Shown: positions 1-10,257 of the stretch, piece by piece
How positions within the stretch are numbered: the first letter of the stretch is position 1
Layout: every line of letters begins with the position of its first letter
DNA from: Trametes villosa
Taxonomy: Eukaryota > Basidiomycota > Agaricomycetes > Polyporales > Polyporaceae
NCBI GenBank assembly: GCA_002964805.2
Contig: PUDQ02000033.1
Span: 1,240,001 to 1,304,000, forward strand
Direction: 5' to 3'
Length of the DNA stretch: 64,000 bases
Translations under genes and position numbers: made by a program
The notes under the pieces: model-generated
What the model saw: only the letters and a program-made list of their open reading frames with translations
Told to the model about the DNA's origin: nothing
Database searches by the model: none

Positions 1-464
1 GCAAGCCTCGGGATGGCCAGGCACGCACCGCTGCGGGTGATCAGCGACATTGGTGGAGGAGGCGCACTGGCGCGCATTGAGAAGGGGCGCAAGGTCATGC
101 GAGAACGGAAGAGCGAGTGGAGTCAGACCGACGAGTTGCCTGTACGTATGCTGTCCTCGTCAAGCGCACCTACGCTGACATATCGTCTTCGCAGATCGAG
201 ATACCCCTCCCGCCAGAGAACAGATACCACTCCGTGTTCGCGTGTCCGGTATCGAAGGAGCAGTCGACGGACGCGAACCCTCCAATGATGATGACCTGTG
301 GCCATGTTATCACCAAGGAGAGCTTGCAGAAGCTCGCCAAACAGCAAGGGTACGTTCATTTCTTCCACAACGCTGGTCCCACTCTAACTTATTGTAGACG
401 GGTGAAATGCCCGTATTGTCCGGCGGAGTCGAATATTCAGGCGGCTTTGCGGGTACACTTCTAG
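1..464 (+). CDS. RMD5: CTLH/GID E3 ligase RING subunit (Rmd5/Gid2/RMND5-like), 3' end only
   Basis: This is the C-terminal part of a gene whose 5' end lies outside the window. The open frame enters at base 1 (ASLGMARH...), is spliced at about 142-194 (GTACGT...GCAG) and 350-397 (GTACGT...GTAG), and stops at 462-464. The joined product ends in a degenerate RING: FACPVSKEQ, then MMMTCGHVITKESL, then VKCPYCPAES. The CP..(SKEQ)..NPPMM..CGHV..CPYCP pattern is the signature of Rmd5/RMND5A, the RING subunit that pairs with Fyv10/MAEA in the GID/CTLH ubiquitin ligase; in yeast this complex marks gluconeogenic enzymes for degradation. The upstream LisH and CTLH domains would be off the window. The spacing of Cys/His residues argues for Rmd5 rather than the MAEA-type partner. 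Confidence 0.85.
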
Positions 465-776
465 GATTGTTTGAGGGCCTGTGCCTCATGGACTCAGACT
501 CATGTACTCATACGGATGCACCTGTACTCTCTCGTGTAAAATAGTATGTATAACCTGGACTACCCACATCTCTTCTCATCCATCCCCTCGACGCTTCCAC
601 AATTGCGTAGACTCGCCACTCACCCATGGATTCTTAGCCATTAGGTGTGGGCGTCTAACGGGGTCACGTGTGCGACGCGCTGAACGCGAGCGTCGTTTGC
701 CACAAGGGCGACTTGTCTCGTTCCTCGACCATGCTCTGAGCCTCGAGACCTCCTCCCGCGCGACTGCCCGCCGTAC
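465..776. other. Intergenic, 312 bp
   Basis: This short stretch lies between the Rmd5 stop and the Sfi1 start, both on the plus strand. It must hold the Rmd5 3' end and the Sfi1 promoter. I see no convincing open frame, TATA box or repeat in it. Confidence 0.5.
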
Positions 777-3700
777 ATGTCCCACTTCCGACCCACACGC
801 GCCTCCCCTCCTCCCCGATCTGGACCGGCTCCCCCTGCCTCTGTGCTTGGCTCTGAGTTCACTGCTGATTCGCGCACCGAGGGCATTGCAGTGCCCGAAC
901 TCGTGGGTCTCGGACCGGAGGAGATCGACTTCATTGACGAGGTCATCAGCCGCGCGCCCACTTCTGCAACTACTTTCCTGTCTGTGTTCAAGGCGTACAA
1001 CGACGTGCTGCAGGAGCGTGGGCTTGATCCCCAGAACGAGGTCGTCTACTACGGGAAACTCCTGAAGATCGGGACATTGAAGGGCGGTAGCTGGGCAGAC
1101 AAATGGAACATGGTCAAGGACCAACAAGGATATACTTCTCAAGGAGCTTCGAGGGCTGGGCGCCGGACACATGTCCCACGGACCACCCCTACGCCAGGGA
1201 AATCCACTACGAGATCGACGCCGAGTACACATCTCCACTATGCCCCCGCAGACGATACCTACATCCCGAGGTCCTTCAACGACGATACAACACATACCGA
1301 AGATGATAGTGAAATCAAACCTCCTCCCTCAAGACTCCGAGCAGATACCTACTCCCATAACGATACCCCACGACCGCGACGCGCCTTCATGTCCCCAGCC
1401 ACACTGACATCCAACAACTCCCTAGGCCTGGATACCGGACCTCCTTCGCAGACGCCAAGATCCAGGACCGCCCTACATCAGAACATCGCCCGTCAAGCTG
1501 TCGGGTCCCGACCACCTGCTCGCTGGGATGCTGAGACTGTAGCAGCGACGGAAACTACGTCTCACGCCTCCCCTAGCATCCCACCATCCTACGGCGCGGC
1601 CGTCCGCGACAACGCTCCCTCTTCTCGCGAGAAGGTGTTGTCTCTACTACAGAAGGTCAGGGAAGACCGACATCCCGTCCTTCCGACACCCGCACCTCCG
1701 CCTCCTCCCGCGAACCCACCGCCAGTGCAACGGCCCCGGAGAGGAAGTAATATCGATGCCGATGAGGCTTGGAAGAACATCCGGATGGCTCAAGATGAAG
1801 AGGCGGCGGACGAATACCGGAGGAACCGACTCGTCGAGCGCTGCTGGGAGGTCTGGAAGCAGGGCTACGTTTGGATCATCGTTAGTACCCGGACCTCACC
1901 CACGGCTTGGTACTGACACGGATCTACAGACTACGGGCGAGCAGATCGAAGAGGCTCGCGACCATCTCATCGCCCGTCGTGCCCTGCAACACTGGCGCAA
2001 ACGCACAGCGGAGCGGCGAGAGTTGTACACTCGCGTCGCCGCCCTCTCCGACCGCCGATGCCTCAAGCGTGCTCTCAACATCTGGAAGCTGAAGCACAAG
2101 CAGAAGAAGCACGTACACTGGCGCGAAGACATGCGCGCTCGTATGATAGCGGTCCGGGATCGCGATGAATTGCGGCTCAAGAAGGACGTCTGGGCGAAGT
2201 GGCGACAGTCATACCAATCCCATCTAGCGGAACACCAGTTCGCCCGGAAGATCGTCGCGCGGTTCTTCATCCGCTGGAAAGCCAAAGTTGGGCGGCTGGA
2301 TCAACTTGATGCAGCGGCGGAGCACTTCGCGTATGCGAAGGAAGAGCGAGCGGTGGAGCGATGTTGGGATATGTGGCGACGGTCTACCGACCTGCGCTTG
2401 GCTGAGAAAGCAATGCGGGACAGGGTTGATCTTCGTATCATGGCGGGGGCCCTGAAAGTCTGGCGGAAACACTCGTAAGTGTCCTTATATGCGGTATGAA
2501 ATCCGTCTCATATGCCCGCTCTAGTCAGGAGTACCGGATAGCAGACCAATACCGCGACGCTTCGATTGTGAAGCACGCTCTGCGTCGTTGGAAGACCGCC
2601 CAACAACGAATACGGGTAAGTGAATCACTTCCGGGCATCCGTCCCATATAATCTCAAAGTATCACAGGCTTTCGAGAACCGCGCGATCAAGCATGTGGCA
2701 AGACAAGATGAAGTGCTTGTGCGGGCTATCATGCGCGTATGGAAAGCGCACGAGCGAGGGAAGCTCCTCACGCGCGTTCGCAATCTTCGTCTGCTCCGGC
2801 AAGCATGGGCCATCTGGAAACAGCGGACCGAAGAGCAGAAAGAGCGAGAAGGTATGCTCAAGCGAAACTCCTACTCACTCCATACTCACCGGTACATTCA
2901 GAGCTCGCACAACTCTTCGCCACTCGCTCCGCCTCGATACTTGCCGGCGCCGCTCTCAAGAAGTGGCGGGGAGCTTATACCTCCCACCAGAACGCCCTCT
3001 CCTTCGCTGTTCACTATCACCGAGCACAGCTGCAGTATAAGATGCTCCTGACATGGCGGCTCAAATTGCGTGCGAAGCTACGCATGGTCAAGCAGGCGAA
3101 GGCCGCGCAGAAACATCTGATCCTGCGCCGATGCCTCCACGCATGGAAAGCCAAGGTCGCAGACAAACAACGGGAGCGGAAGCTCCAGGAGTTCCAGCGG
3201 CGTGTTGTGAAACAGTACTTCTACGGTCAGCCTCTTCGTATGATTCACAGATGAGTTGCTGATACTGCCATGACCAGACTGGCTCGACCGTGCCAAACGT
3301 GAACGGGAGATCAAGCTTGCGGAGCAAATCGTTCGGCAGCGCATCGCTATGGTCAGTTTGCACTGTTGTCCGTTCCATCGCATGTACTGACGGCCTATAT
3401 TAGCGGGTCATGACTGACACGCTCATGCATTGGACCAACCGCGTGGCCGACGTGAAGTTCAAGGAGCTCGAGACTACTCACAAATACGAGAGGACGCTCG
3501 TGTTGTAAGTCTGGAAGTCGCTCACTGTGCTGGCGGAGCTGATGAGATCTCACAGACGTGCTTTCACCAAGTGGAAGGCAGTCTGCAAACGACATGTGGA
3601 TGAGCTCAGTCTCATGGAGAGCTATCAGGACATCAAGCGCGAAGGTACGTACACTGGGCGAATACCAAGGGCGCCTTCTCACGCCTGCTATAGAGTCAAT

Positions 3701-4918
3701 GCGCAAGATGTTCTACCGCTGGCTCACCGCTGCGAGGAAAGTGCGGCACCGGCGACTGGATCTGCAGGCGCGAGAAGACGAGTTCAAGCTTACGGTGGTT
3801 GCCGGGGCTTGGGACAAGTGGCGAGAGCGTTTCCAGGACATCCGTCTACAGCCCATGGTAAGTTCCCCTTTCAGAACAATCACCGATAATCGTACTGATC
3901 TTCTCCAGGCGGTTGCGTTCGACAAACAGCGCCAGCGCGACCTCTTGTTCCGCGCATTTGCCATCTGGCACTCCAAATCCCGAGTACGTACGCTTCGCTG
4001 AATGGTGTGCGAACGCGCGGCTCACCCCAGGCACAGTCCCTCCCAGCGGTCCGCTTCCACGCGTCGAACCTTAAAGCCAAGTACTGGCAGAAGTGGCGGG
4101 ACGCGATGCCGAGAGCGCTGCAGGCGAAGGCCGCGCGGGACATGGACCGCCGCATCACGCTCTGTACGTCTTCGCCCGCGTTCCCTCTGCACCCGGCTGA
4201 CCTTCGCCTTCTCTGCAGCGCGGGCGTTCGCGCACTGGCACAAGGCGTACAAGACCAAGGTGGAGCTGAAGGCTATAGCGTAAGTCATTCAGTCGGCAGA
4301 CGCTTGCCTTCCGCCTCGTCGCTCACGCATGCCTACAGACGCGCGCGCTACCTCAACCTCACCCCCGCCGTCGCCGCTCCGCGCCCGCCCCACCAGCCGC
4401 TGCGTACATCGGCGCTCTCTGCGCCACTGAGACCACGGGTCGCCCCAACCCCCCGCCGCACACGCGCTCCCAGTCCGTCCGAAGACGAAGCTGCAGCCCC
4501 TGTACGGCCGCCCGTGGCGCCGAGCCCGCTCTTCGCGAAGCCCACGGCGAACCGCCGGGGGCTCGCGAGCCTTCTCGAAAGCCGCGCGCGCTCGGGCTCC
4601 CCGGAGCGCAGACCGCGCTCGCCCGAGCGGCCGAAGCTTACCTCGCGCCGCACCATGACCGTTGCTTCGCGCCTACCCAGTCCAGGCCGCGTCGACCCCG
4701 AGCCCGAGCGCGAGAGGGCGCCGCCGCCGAGCTCTGCGGCGTCGGCGTTTGGGGGCATCGCGGCGTGGCGGCGGGATGTGCGCCCGCCGAAGAGCGCGCC
4801 GCCGAGCGTGGTCGGCGGCGGCGAGGGTGCGCGCAGCAGCTTGTGGAACGAGCTGAAGGAGGTACGGCGGAAGGCGCGGGCGCCGACCGAGCGGGCGTAC
4901 TCGCCCGACCCGCTTTGA
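777..4918 (+). CDS. SFI1: Sfi1-like centrin-binding spindle pole body protein
   Basis: Thirteen exons can be joined in frame: 777-1880, 1930-2474, 2525-2615, 2668-2851, 2902-3225, 3278-3351, 3404-3504, 3556-3644, 3694-3857, 3909-3983, 4031-4163, 4219-4279 and 4339-4918, about 1174 residues. The N-terminal part has a helical segment (FIDEVISRAPTSATTFLSVF), then a Pro/Ser/Thr-rich linker. From about residue 340 there is a long series of repeats with the pattern A-L-x-x-W-x(2)-K/R, for example ALQHWRKR, ALNIWKLK, ALKVWRKH, ALRRWKTA, CLHAWKAK, AFAIWHSK. These are Sfi1 repeats; in yeast each binds one centrin to form the half-bridge filament used in spindle pole body duplication. The tail (about residue 985 on) is basic, Pro/Ser-rich and likely disordered. 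All introns are about 46-59 nt. Confidence 0.9.
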
Positions 4919-5269
4919 GGCGATCGGCGAGCCCTAGAGTTCAAGGGGCGTCGAGTGGGAGGAGAGGACCTTTCGCGGTTTTGCGTAACTTATTGATCTT
5001 CGGTCCGGTTTTGGTTTTGGATTCGGTTCAAGTTCTGGCTTTGTCTGCGCCTGCTCGATATGCTTGCTGTCGCTCATGTTGTTTTGGAGTACTGAGTACC
5101 TACCGCGCCCCGTGTCTTATGTCGTGTATGCCATCCTATGTTCAGGTCTGTTCAGGTTCACCTGCAGGCCAGCTGTCCAGAGCAACTTGCAAGTGAACTC
5201 AAAATTCTCTCGGGGCAAGCTCGCGAGAACAGCAGCAGACACCCAAAACCTTGTTGGAAGTTTGCACGG

Positions 5270-5724
5270 CTACGAGTTCCTGTAATACTGCCACCCGACC
5301 CAGTTCGCGATCACGAAGCCCGTCCCGGCGGGGATGAGCATGATCGCCAGGTACTTGTAGTGCGTGTCCCTGGCGAGCAGATCCAGCGCCTGTCGTGACC
5401 AGACGCAAACTGTCTTCAGCCGCTATTCTCGTGGGAGAAGGGGCGAGCAGGACGTACCCATACGCCCGTTTCGGGGAAGAACGCGCTGAAGAACACCGCG
5501 TACGACCCGACGAGCAGGAAGAGGACCGAGCAGGCTAGGATGGCGTACCCTACCGCAGCGCTCGGGCGGTGGCCCTCCTCAGACCTGGCATGAAGGAGTT
5601 GTCATAACTCAGTCTCATGAGGCGAAACAGCATTAGAGTGCCGGCGCAAGACTGACCGGTCGAGGATCGCGGCTTTTGCGAACCAACTTGGCTGCGACTT
5701 GTGCGTGCGGTGGCGGTGACGCAT
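5270..5724 (-). CDS. PIG-Y-like subunit of GPI N-acetylglucosaminyltransferase
   Basis: A small three-exon gene: 5724-5657, 5584-5458 and 5389-5270, giving 104 residues. The splice phases fit exactly (68, 127 and 120 nt). The product has two membrane segments, AVGYAILACSVLFLLVGSYA and YLAIMLIPAGTGFVIANWVG, and ends NWVGWQYYRNS. The second segment and tail resemble the end of PIG-Y (LLLPI...W.G.KLFRHN in the human protein), the small subunit of the ER complex that starts GPI anchor synthesis by moving GlcNAc onto phosphatidylinositol. The start ATG at 5724 was chosen because it is the first in the frame that reaches the first donor (GTCAGT). Other small two-pass ER proteins remain possible. 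Confidence 0.7.
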
Positions 5725-6228
5725 CGACGTTCTGGTCAAGATGCGTGCATGGCCGCAGCCTGCGGCCGCATTCACTCAAAAGGCCCCCCCCCCAAACAGC
5801 ACGATGGATGCAGACTTCGGTACAACAACGTCCAGTCATTCAACGACGATATTCCGAGCGCGAATCTCGCAGATTTCGAACTGCCTAAGCAGATAAAGGG
5901 TTTCCATTACATGGGAGGTACATATTCCTGAGTTCGTATACAAATCGCAGTAAATCCGGTATCGCTGAGTAAAGCTGAAGGGGCGCTATACACAAAACAA
6001 AGTCGAGTGTCCAAGTCGAGGATACATGAAGCGAGGTCGGTACAGGATATCATGACCGTCGCAGGCTATGTCGTAAAATAGGTCAATAGATAAGATAATA
6101 GGAGCGAGACGAGAGATGTGCGGGATATCATCTACCGAGGCTGCGCGGGGGGAATATGTGCAACGATAGCGGTGATGGGCAATGGACAAAGCCTGAGAGA
6201 GGTAGGCACCGAGGGTACCACTGCACGT
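5725..6228. other. Intergenic, about 500 bp
   Basis: The stretch lies upstream of PIG-Y and downstream of the next minus-strand gene. It has a run of C at about 5787-5795 and an AT-richer part around 5930-6130. Short frames here lack splice support and resemblance to any family. Confidence 0.4.
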
Positions 6229-7109
6229 CTAGGAGATGACCTCGGACTCCATCTCGTCCGGCGTGGGCGACGGCAACGGGATGGCCGCGGGCGGGAGCAT
6301 GGAGCTGGGTGACGGCGACATGACAGACGGAGGGCGTAGGAGCCCAACTACGCCATTCTCATAGGCCTGGTGGCGCGGGAAAGGGTTGCGCGTCTGCATG
6401 CGCGAGATGGGGGACCCTGAGGAATTACATTGGGATCAGCTCGCTCTGCAGTGCCGCTGAGATCTGCATACCTAAAGCGCCCCCAAGGACCCTGAAGCTG
6501 TAAGGACCAGCCTCGCTCGCCTTATCGTCAGCATGGCTGGCAATGGCCAACCCAAGTCCCTCGGAGGGCAAGGAAGGACTCAGGCAAGGCGTCTGGCGGC
6601 GGTACGTGAAGAAGTGAGAGGTAGTGGTAGGTCTGAGGACGGGTGAGGTAGGCTGGAAGCGCAAGGCAGACGGGTGCTGCAAAATGGACAGGAACTCTTC
6701 TAGAGCTTCCGACGGCATGGACCTGCGTAAACGGGAGTCAGCAAGCCTGCGCAAGGCACTGTATAGAAAAGCATTGGCACTGCACACATGAACTCCGAGT
6801 TGGACTATGCGCGATCTTATCGGATATTGAGAGTCAGCGAAGAGTAGATCGGGATACATACCGAGGAGATGCGCGGGGAGATAGACTGTCTTTCTCAGAA
6901 AGCTCTGCAATTCTGTGCTCGTGCTGATCTCCGGAGTCCTCGGCGAGCATGAGACGATCAAAAGCATCCGTCGCGGCGGAGAGTAGGGCAGCGCGGGAGC
7001 GGGGACGGTGGGCGACAGGGGAGTGGAAAGAGAAAGGAGCGGCACCGGCGGCCAAGCGCACTGGGCGCGGCGCGACGAGGACGAGGTTGTCGTTGGAGGC
7101 GAAGGTCAT
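6229..7109 (-). CDS. Hypothetical basidiomycete protein, Pro/Ser-rich C-terminus
   Basis: A three-exon model: 7109-6862, then an exon ending at 6472, then 6416-6229. The second exon can start at 6815 (46-nt intron) or 6722 (139-nt intron); both acceptors keep the frame and both are preceded by GCTGACTC branch-like sequences, giving 259 or 228 residues. The start MTFASNDNLVLVAPRPV is the first ATG with a continuous frame. The protein is rich in Ala, Ser and Pro, has no membrane segment or motif I recognise, and ends in a Pro-rich acidic tail (PSPTPDEMESEVIS). I do not recognise the family. The splice phases are the main evidence that it is real. Confidence 0.5.
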
Positions 7110-7665
7110 CGTGAAAGGTATGTGCAGCGGCGGTATATGTTTTGTGTTAGGGGAGGTGGGGGTTGGTAGCCAAGATGCGCCAGACTGTGATCCCCTCTGA
7201 TGGATCGCGAACCCGGCCGGTGCCACCCTCCTGTTTGGCTGTGTTTGCGCGGTGCGGGGGAGGGGCGGGCCGGGAGTGCCGTGGTTCGCAGAAAAGGCGC
7301 ACCCACGGTCTCGCGTCTGGGTGCGCTCGTGCTAATCTTGTCTCTCCTTCGCGCCCTGCTCCTCGCTCGGCCAGGGGATCGTCGCGGAGATGCGGGGCTG
7401 ATGTTGTTCCTCGCCCCCGACGCGGTGAGGCTACTGCCCGCTACGGTGGCGACATCGGCCTGGATCCATAAGTAGCGATAATGTGAGGTCAGTGGTGTTC
7501 CGGCACGGGATGGGCTCGCGGCGGCAGCTATCATCGACGTAAACGATTTGTCAACCCATGTCCTTGGATCAGAGCCCACAGAAGTCTCCAGTTCTATATA
7601 ACGCCTTCCCCTGGGAGCCATGTCGCCCCCCTTCCTGTCTCTGCTTCCCCCAGTGACAAGGCGCC
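7110..7665. other. Divergent promoter region, 556 bp
   Basis: It separates the minus-strand hypothetical gene from the plus-strand MFS transporter, so it should carry both promoters. GC-rich frames across it on both strands have no homology I can see. A TATATAA-like stretch lies at about 7595-7601, some 65-70 bp before the transporter ATG. Confidence 0.4.
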
Positions 7666-9795
7666 ATGGTCGTCGACTGTCATGCTTCCTCGAGCTCCCC
7701 GTCCCCCTCCGAGGAGCAGCAGCGTCTCTTCGACGACTATGACCCTCTCGGCGACGATAGCGCGCTCGAGAACCAAAAGTCGGCCAGGCACGACAAGGTC
7801 ACCCCGCTCCCCAGGGCGAAGCTCGCGACCCTCTGCGCCGTCAGGCTCGTCGATCCCATCGCGTTCACCCAGATCTTCCCCTACGTGAACGAGATGATGG
7901 AGCACATCCATGTTACCGACGACCACTCGAAAATCGGTTTCTACAGCGGCATAGTGGTAAGTCACATACCACCCACTTAGCCGAGCGCCGGATGCGGAAG
8001 GTATTTAGGATTGACGCTGTTTTATCGGTCCATACTCGCAGGAGAGCAGCTTTGCCATCGCGCAGGTCATATCTATATACCAGTGGGCTCGGCTATCAGG
8101 TCCGTCGTATTGTCGACTTCTTGCATTGAAAGGTACTCACAGCACCCGAAGATACCATTGGCCGTCGGCCCATCGTCCTCCTGGGGATCTTCGGGATCGG
8201 GCTATCTACGATGCTATTCGGAATCTCCACCACGCTAAGTGGGCTCATTATGGCACGCTGTCTTAGTATGTACCCCGAGTACATACATTCGCGGCACCGA
8301 GACTAATTGGTTCCGTAAGGCGGCTTGTTCTCCGGCAACGTCGCGGTCATCCATTCTGTGCTCGGTGAGATTACCGATTCTACCAACCAGGCCATCGCCT
8401 TCCCGCTGTATGGTCTTTGCTGGCCACTCGGGGGAATCATTGGGTATGTCTGAATTTTTGCGAACAGTGTAGGAGCTGACACCCTCATTAGTCCGCTCAT
8501 GGGTGGGCTTTTGTCTAACCCAGCGACCAAGTTCCCCTGGTGGTTCGACACACCGTTCTTCCACAAATTCCCGTATTTCCTGCCATGCTTCACGGCTGCT
8601 ATAATCGCGTTCTCGGGGTGTGCCTACGGATACTTCTACCTAGGCGAGGTACGCATCCGGCTTGCTTCGCCGTCTTCAAATTTCTCACGTGTATCGCAGA
8701 CGCATCCCAATCTGCAGCGCGACCGCAAAGAAAACATCCAAATGTCGGAACGCCGCGACGGATCGTTTGAGAAACCGTCAGAACCAGCATCTGTATCACA
8801 ACTGCTCTCCATCCCTGTTGTCCGCGCGCTCTGCCTCAGCGGCGCCGGCCTGTCATTCATGTAAGCCCCTACGCTTCTCCGAACAGACAGGCGGGATTTA
8901 CCTTTGCCAATCATAGTGCTACTGGCTTCGACGTCACATTTGGTATGTCCAATTCCTTCTTCGCCATCTCACCCTCTCCTTACGCAATGCGGTAGTACTA
9001 TTCTGCTACACATCCCTCCAGCAAGGAGGTCTCGCATTCAACGTACGCCTCATCCCCCCATACCTCCCGTATTACCCACCTCACCTTCTCCGCAGGCTAC
9101 GCAAATCGGCTACGCGCTTTCCATCTCAGGCTTCATCTCCATCGCGCTCCAGCTGTGCTGCATGCCCTTCCTCCTCCGGCGCTTCGACCACGCGCGCATG
9201 TACAACTTCTGCATGGGCCTCTGGCCCTTCTGCTTCGTCCTCCTCCCCGGCCTGAACATCATCGCGCGCTGGGGGGCGGTCGACCTGTCCTCCGGCGAGC
9301 TGGGCCCGAGCGTCAAGACGCTTGTGTGGCTGGGCATTGGTGTTATCTTGTGCATCTCGCGGTGCGCTGCGCTGGCGTTCTCGTACGTACCCGTCTGTCC
9401 TCAGTCGCATACAAGAACCCACAGCCTAACACGCCCCGCAGCGTCGGCATGATCCTGATCAAAGACGCCGCCCCCAACTCCGCGTCTCTGGGCGTCACCA
9501 ACGGCATCGCCCAATTCGCCATGGTACGTCCACATTCTCTCCCTCCCTGTGTCTCGATAGATCACTCACCCTGGCTCGTATGTAGTGCTTCTCGCGCTCG
9601 TTCAGCCCGACGTTCGCGAGCTCGATCCTTGCGTTCTCGATCCAGTACGAGTTCGTGCTGCTCCGGTACCTCTGGGTGCTCGTGATGACCCTGATCTGCT
9701 TCCTCGGCACCACGCTCTCGCGGCGCATCGCCGAGGGCCGCCGGCGCAGCCCCCGCCCGCTGGGCGCGGACAGCGCGCTCGCCATGGGACATTAG
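7666..9795 (+). CDS. MFS transporter, DHA1-like (YCR023C/ZIF1-type)
   Basis: A multi-exon major facilitator. It starts at ATG 7666 with a hydrophilic N-terminus, then PLPRAKLATLCAVRLVDPIA and FTQIFPYVNEMMEHIHVTDD, the typical first helix and loop of the fungal clade that includes yeast YCR023C and plant ZIF1. Further exons encode GRRPIVLLGIFGIGLST (motif A, after helix 2), GNVAVIHSVLGEITD, then GLCWPLGGIIG and PLMGGLLSNPATKFP, the conserved helix 5 and loop. C-terminal helices follow from 8805 to 9795, with the last exon (9587-9795) ending in a basic tail. The family exports small molecules across plasma or vacuolar membranes by proton antiport; the substrate cannot be read from sequence. About ten short introns; exact exon borders near 7950-8250 and 8640-9050 are less certain. 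Confidence 0.88.
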
Positions 9796-10257
9796 TGCTG
9801 ACCCTCATCGACGCCGATGTAGACTACACTGTATATGACACACAGCGCTCTCCCTACTACGGCTTCCAGGTAGACATACCTCGCATCGTTTCCCTGCTTT
9901 CTCCCCTGTTGTTTGTTTGTCTCGCATCGCACCCCTCACCTCCGTGGTCGACCCGGACGGTTGTACCCCGGCCCCGCCTCACACCATCATCTCCTGTCCC
10001 GTCATGTAGACTACTAGCATCCATTCCCGTCCAAGCAACAAAGTGCAATACACCCGGCCTTCCATGTACATTACAGCGCGTACGCGTGCCACGATCCCTC
10101 GCACTCCCAGCCCCGAGTAGTGTGCACCCAAAGCCCGGGCCCACCCGCGGCCGAGTACTGCGAAGTGAGCACCGGCGCCGGCCTCCTATCCGTACGATAT
10201 ATGCAAGCGGGTATGGTGCGCGCGGCGGGCGCGCGCCTTCTATTGGTTCTAGGGCTT
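9796..10257. other. Convergent 3' intergenic region, 462 bp
   Basis: It lies between the stops of the MFS gene (+) and the acyl-CoA synthetase (-). It should hold both 3' ends. No gene or repeat seen. Confidence 0.5.

Noticed and set aside
4348..4944. 198-residue frame antisense to the Sfi1 tail
   Set aside because: It is a mirror of a GC-rich, low-complexity coding exon on the plus strand.
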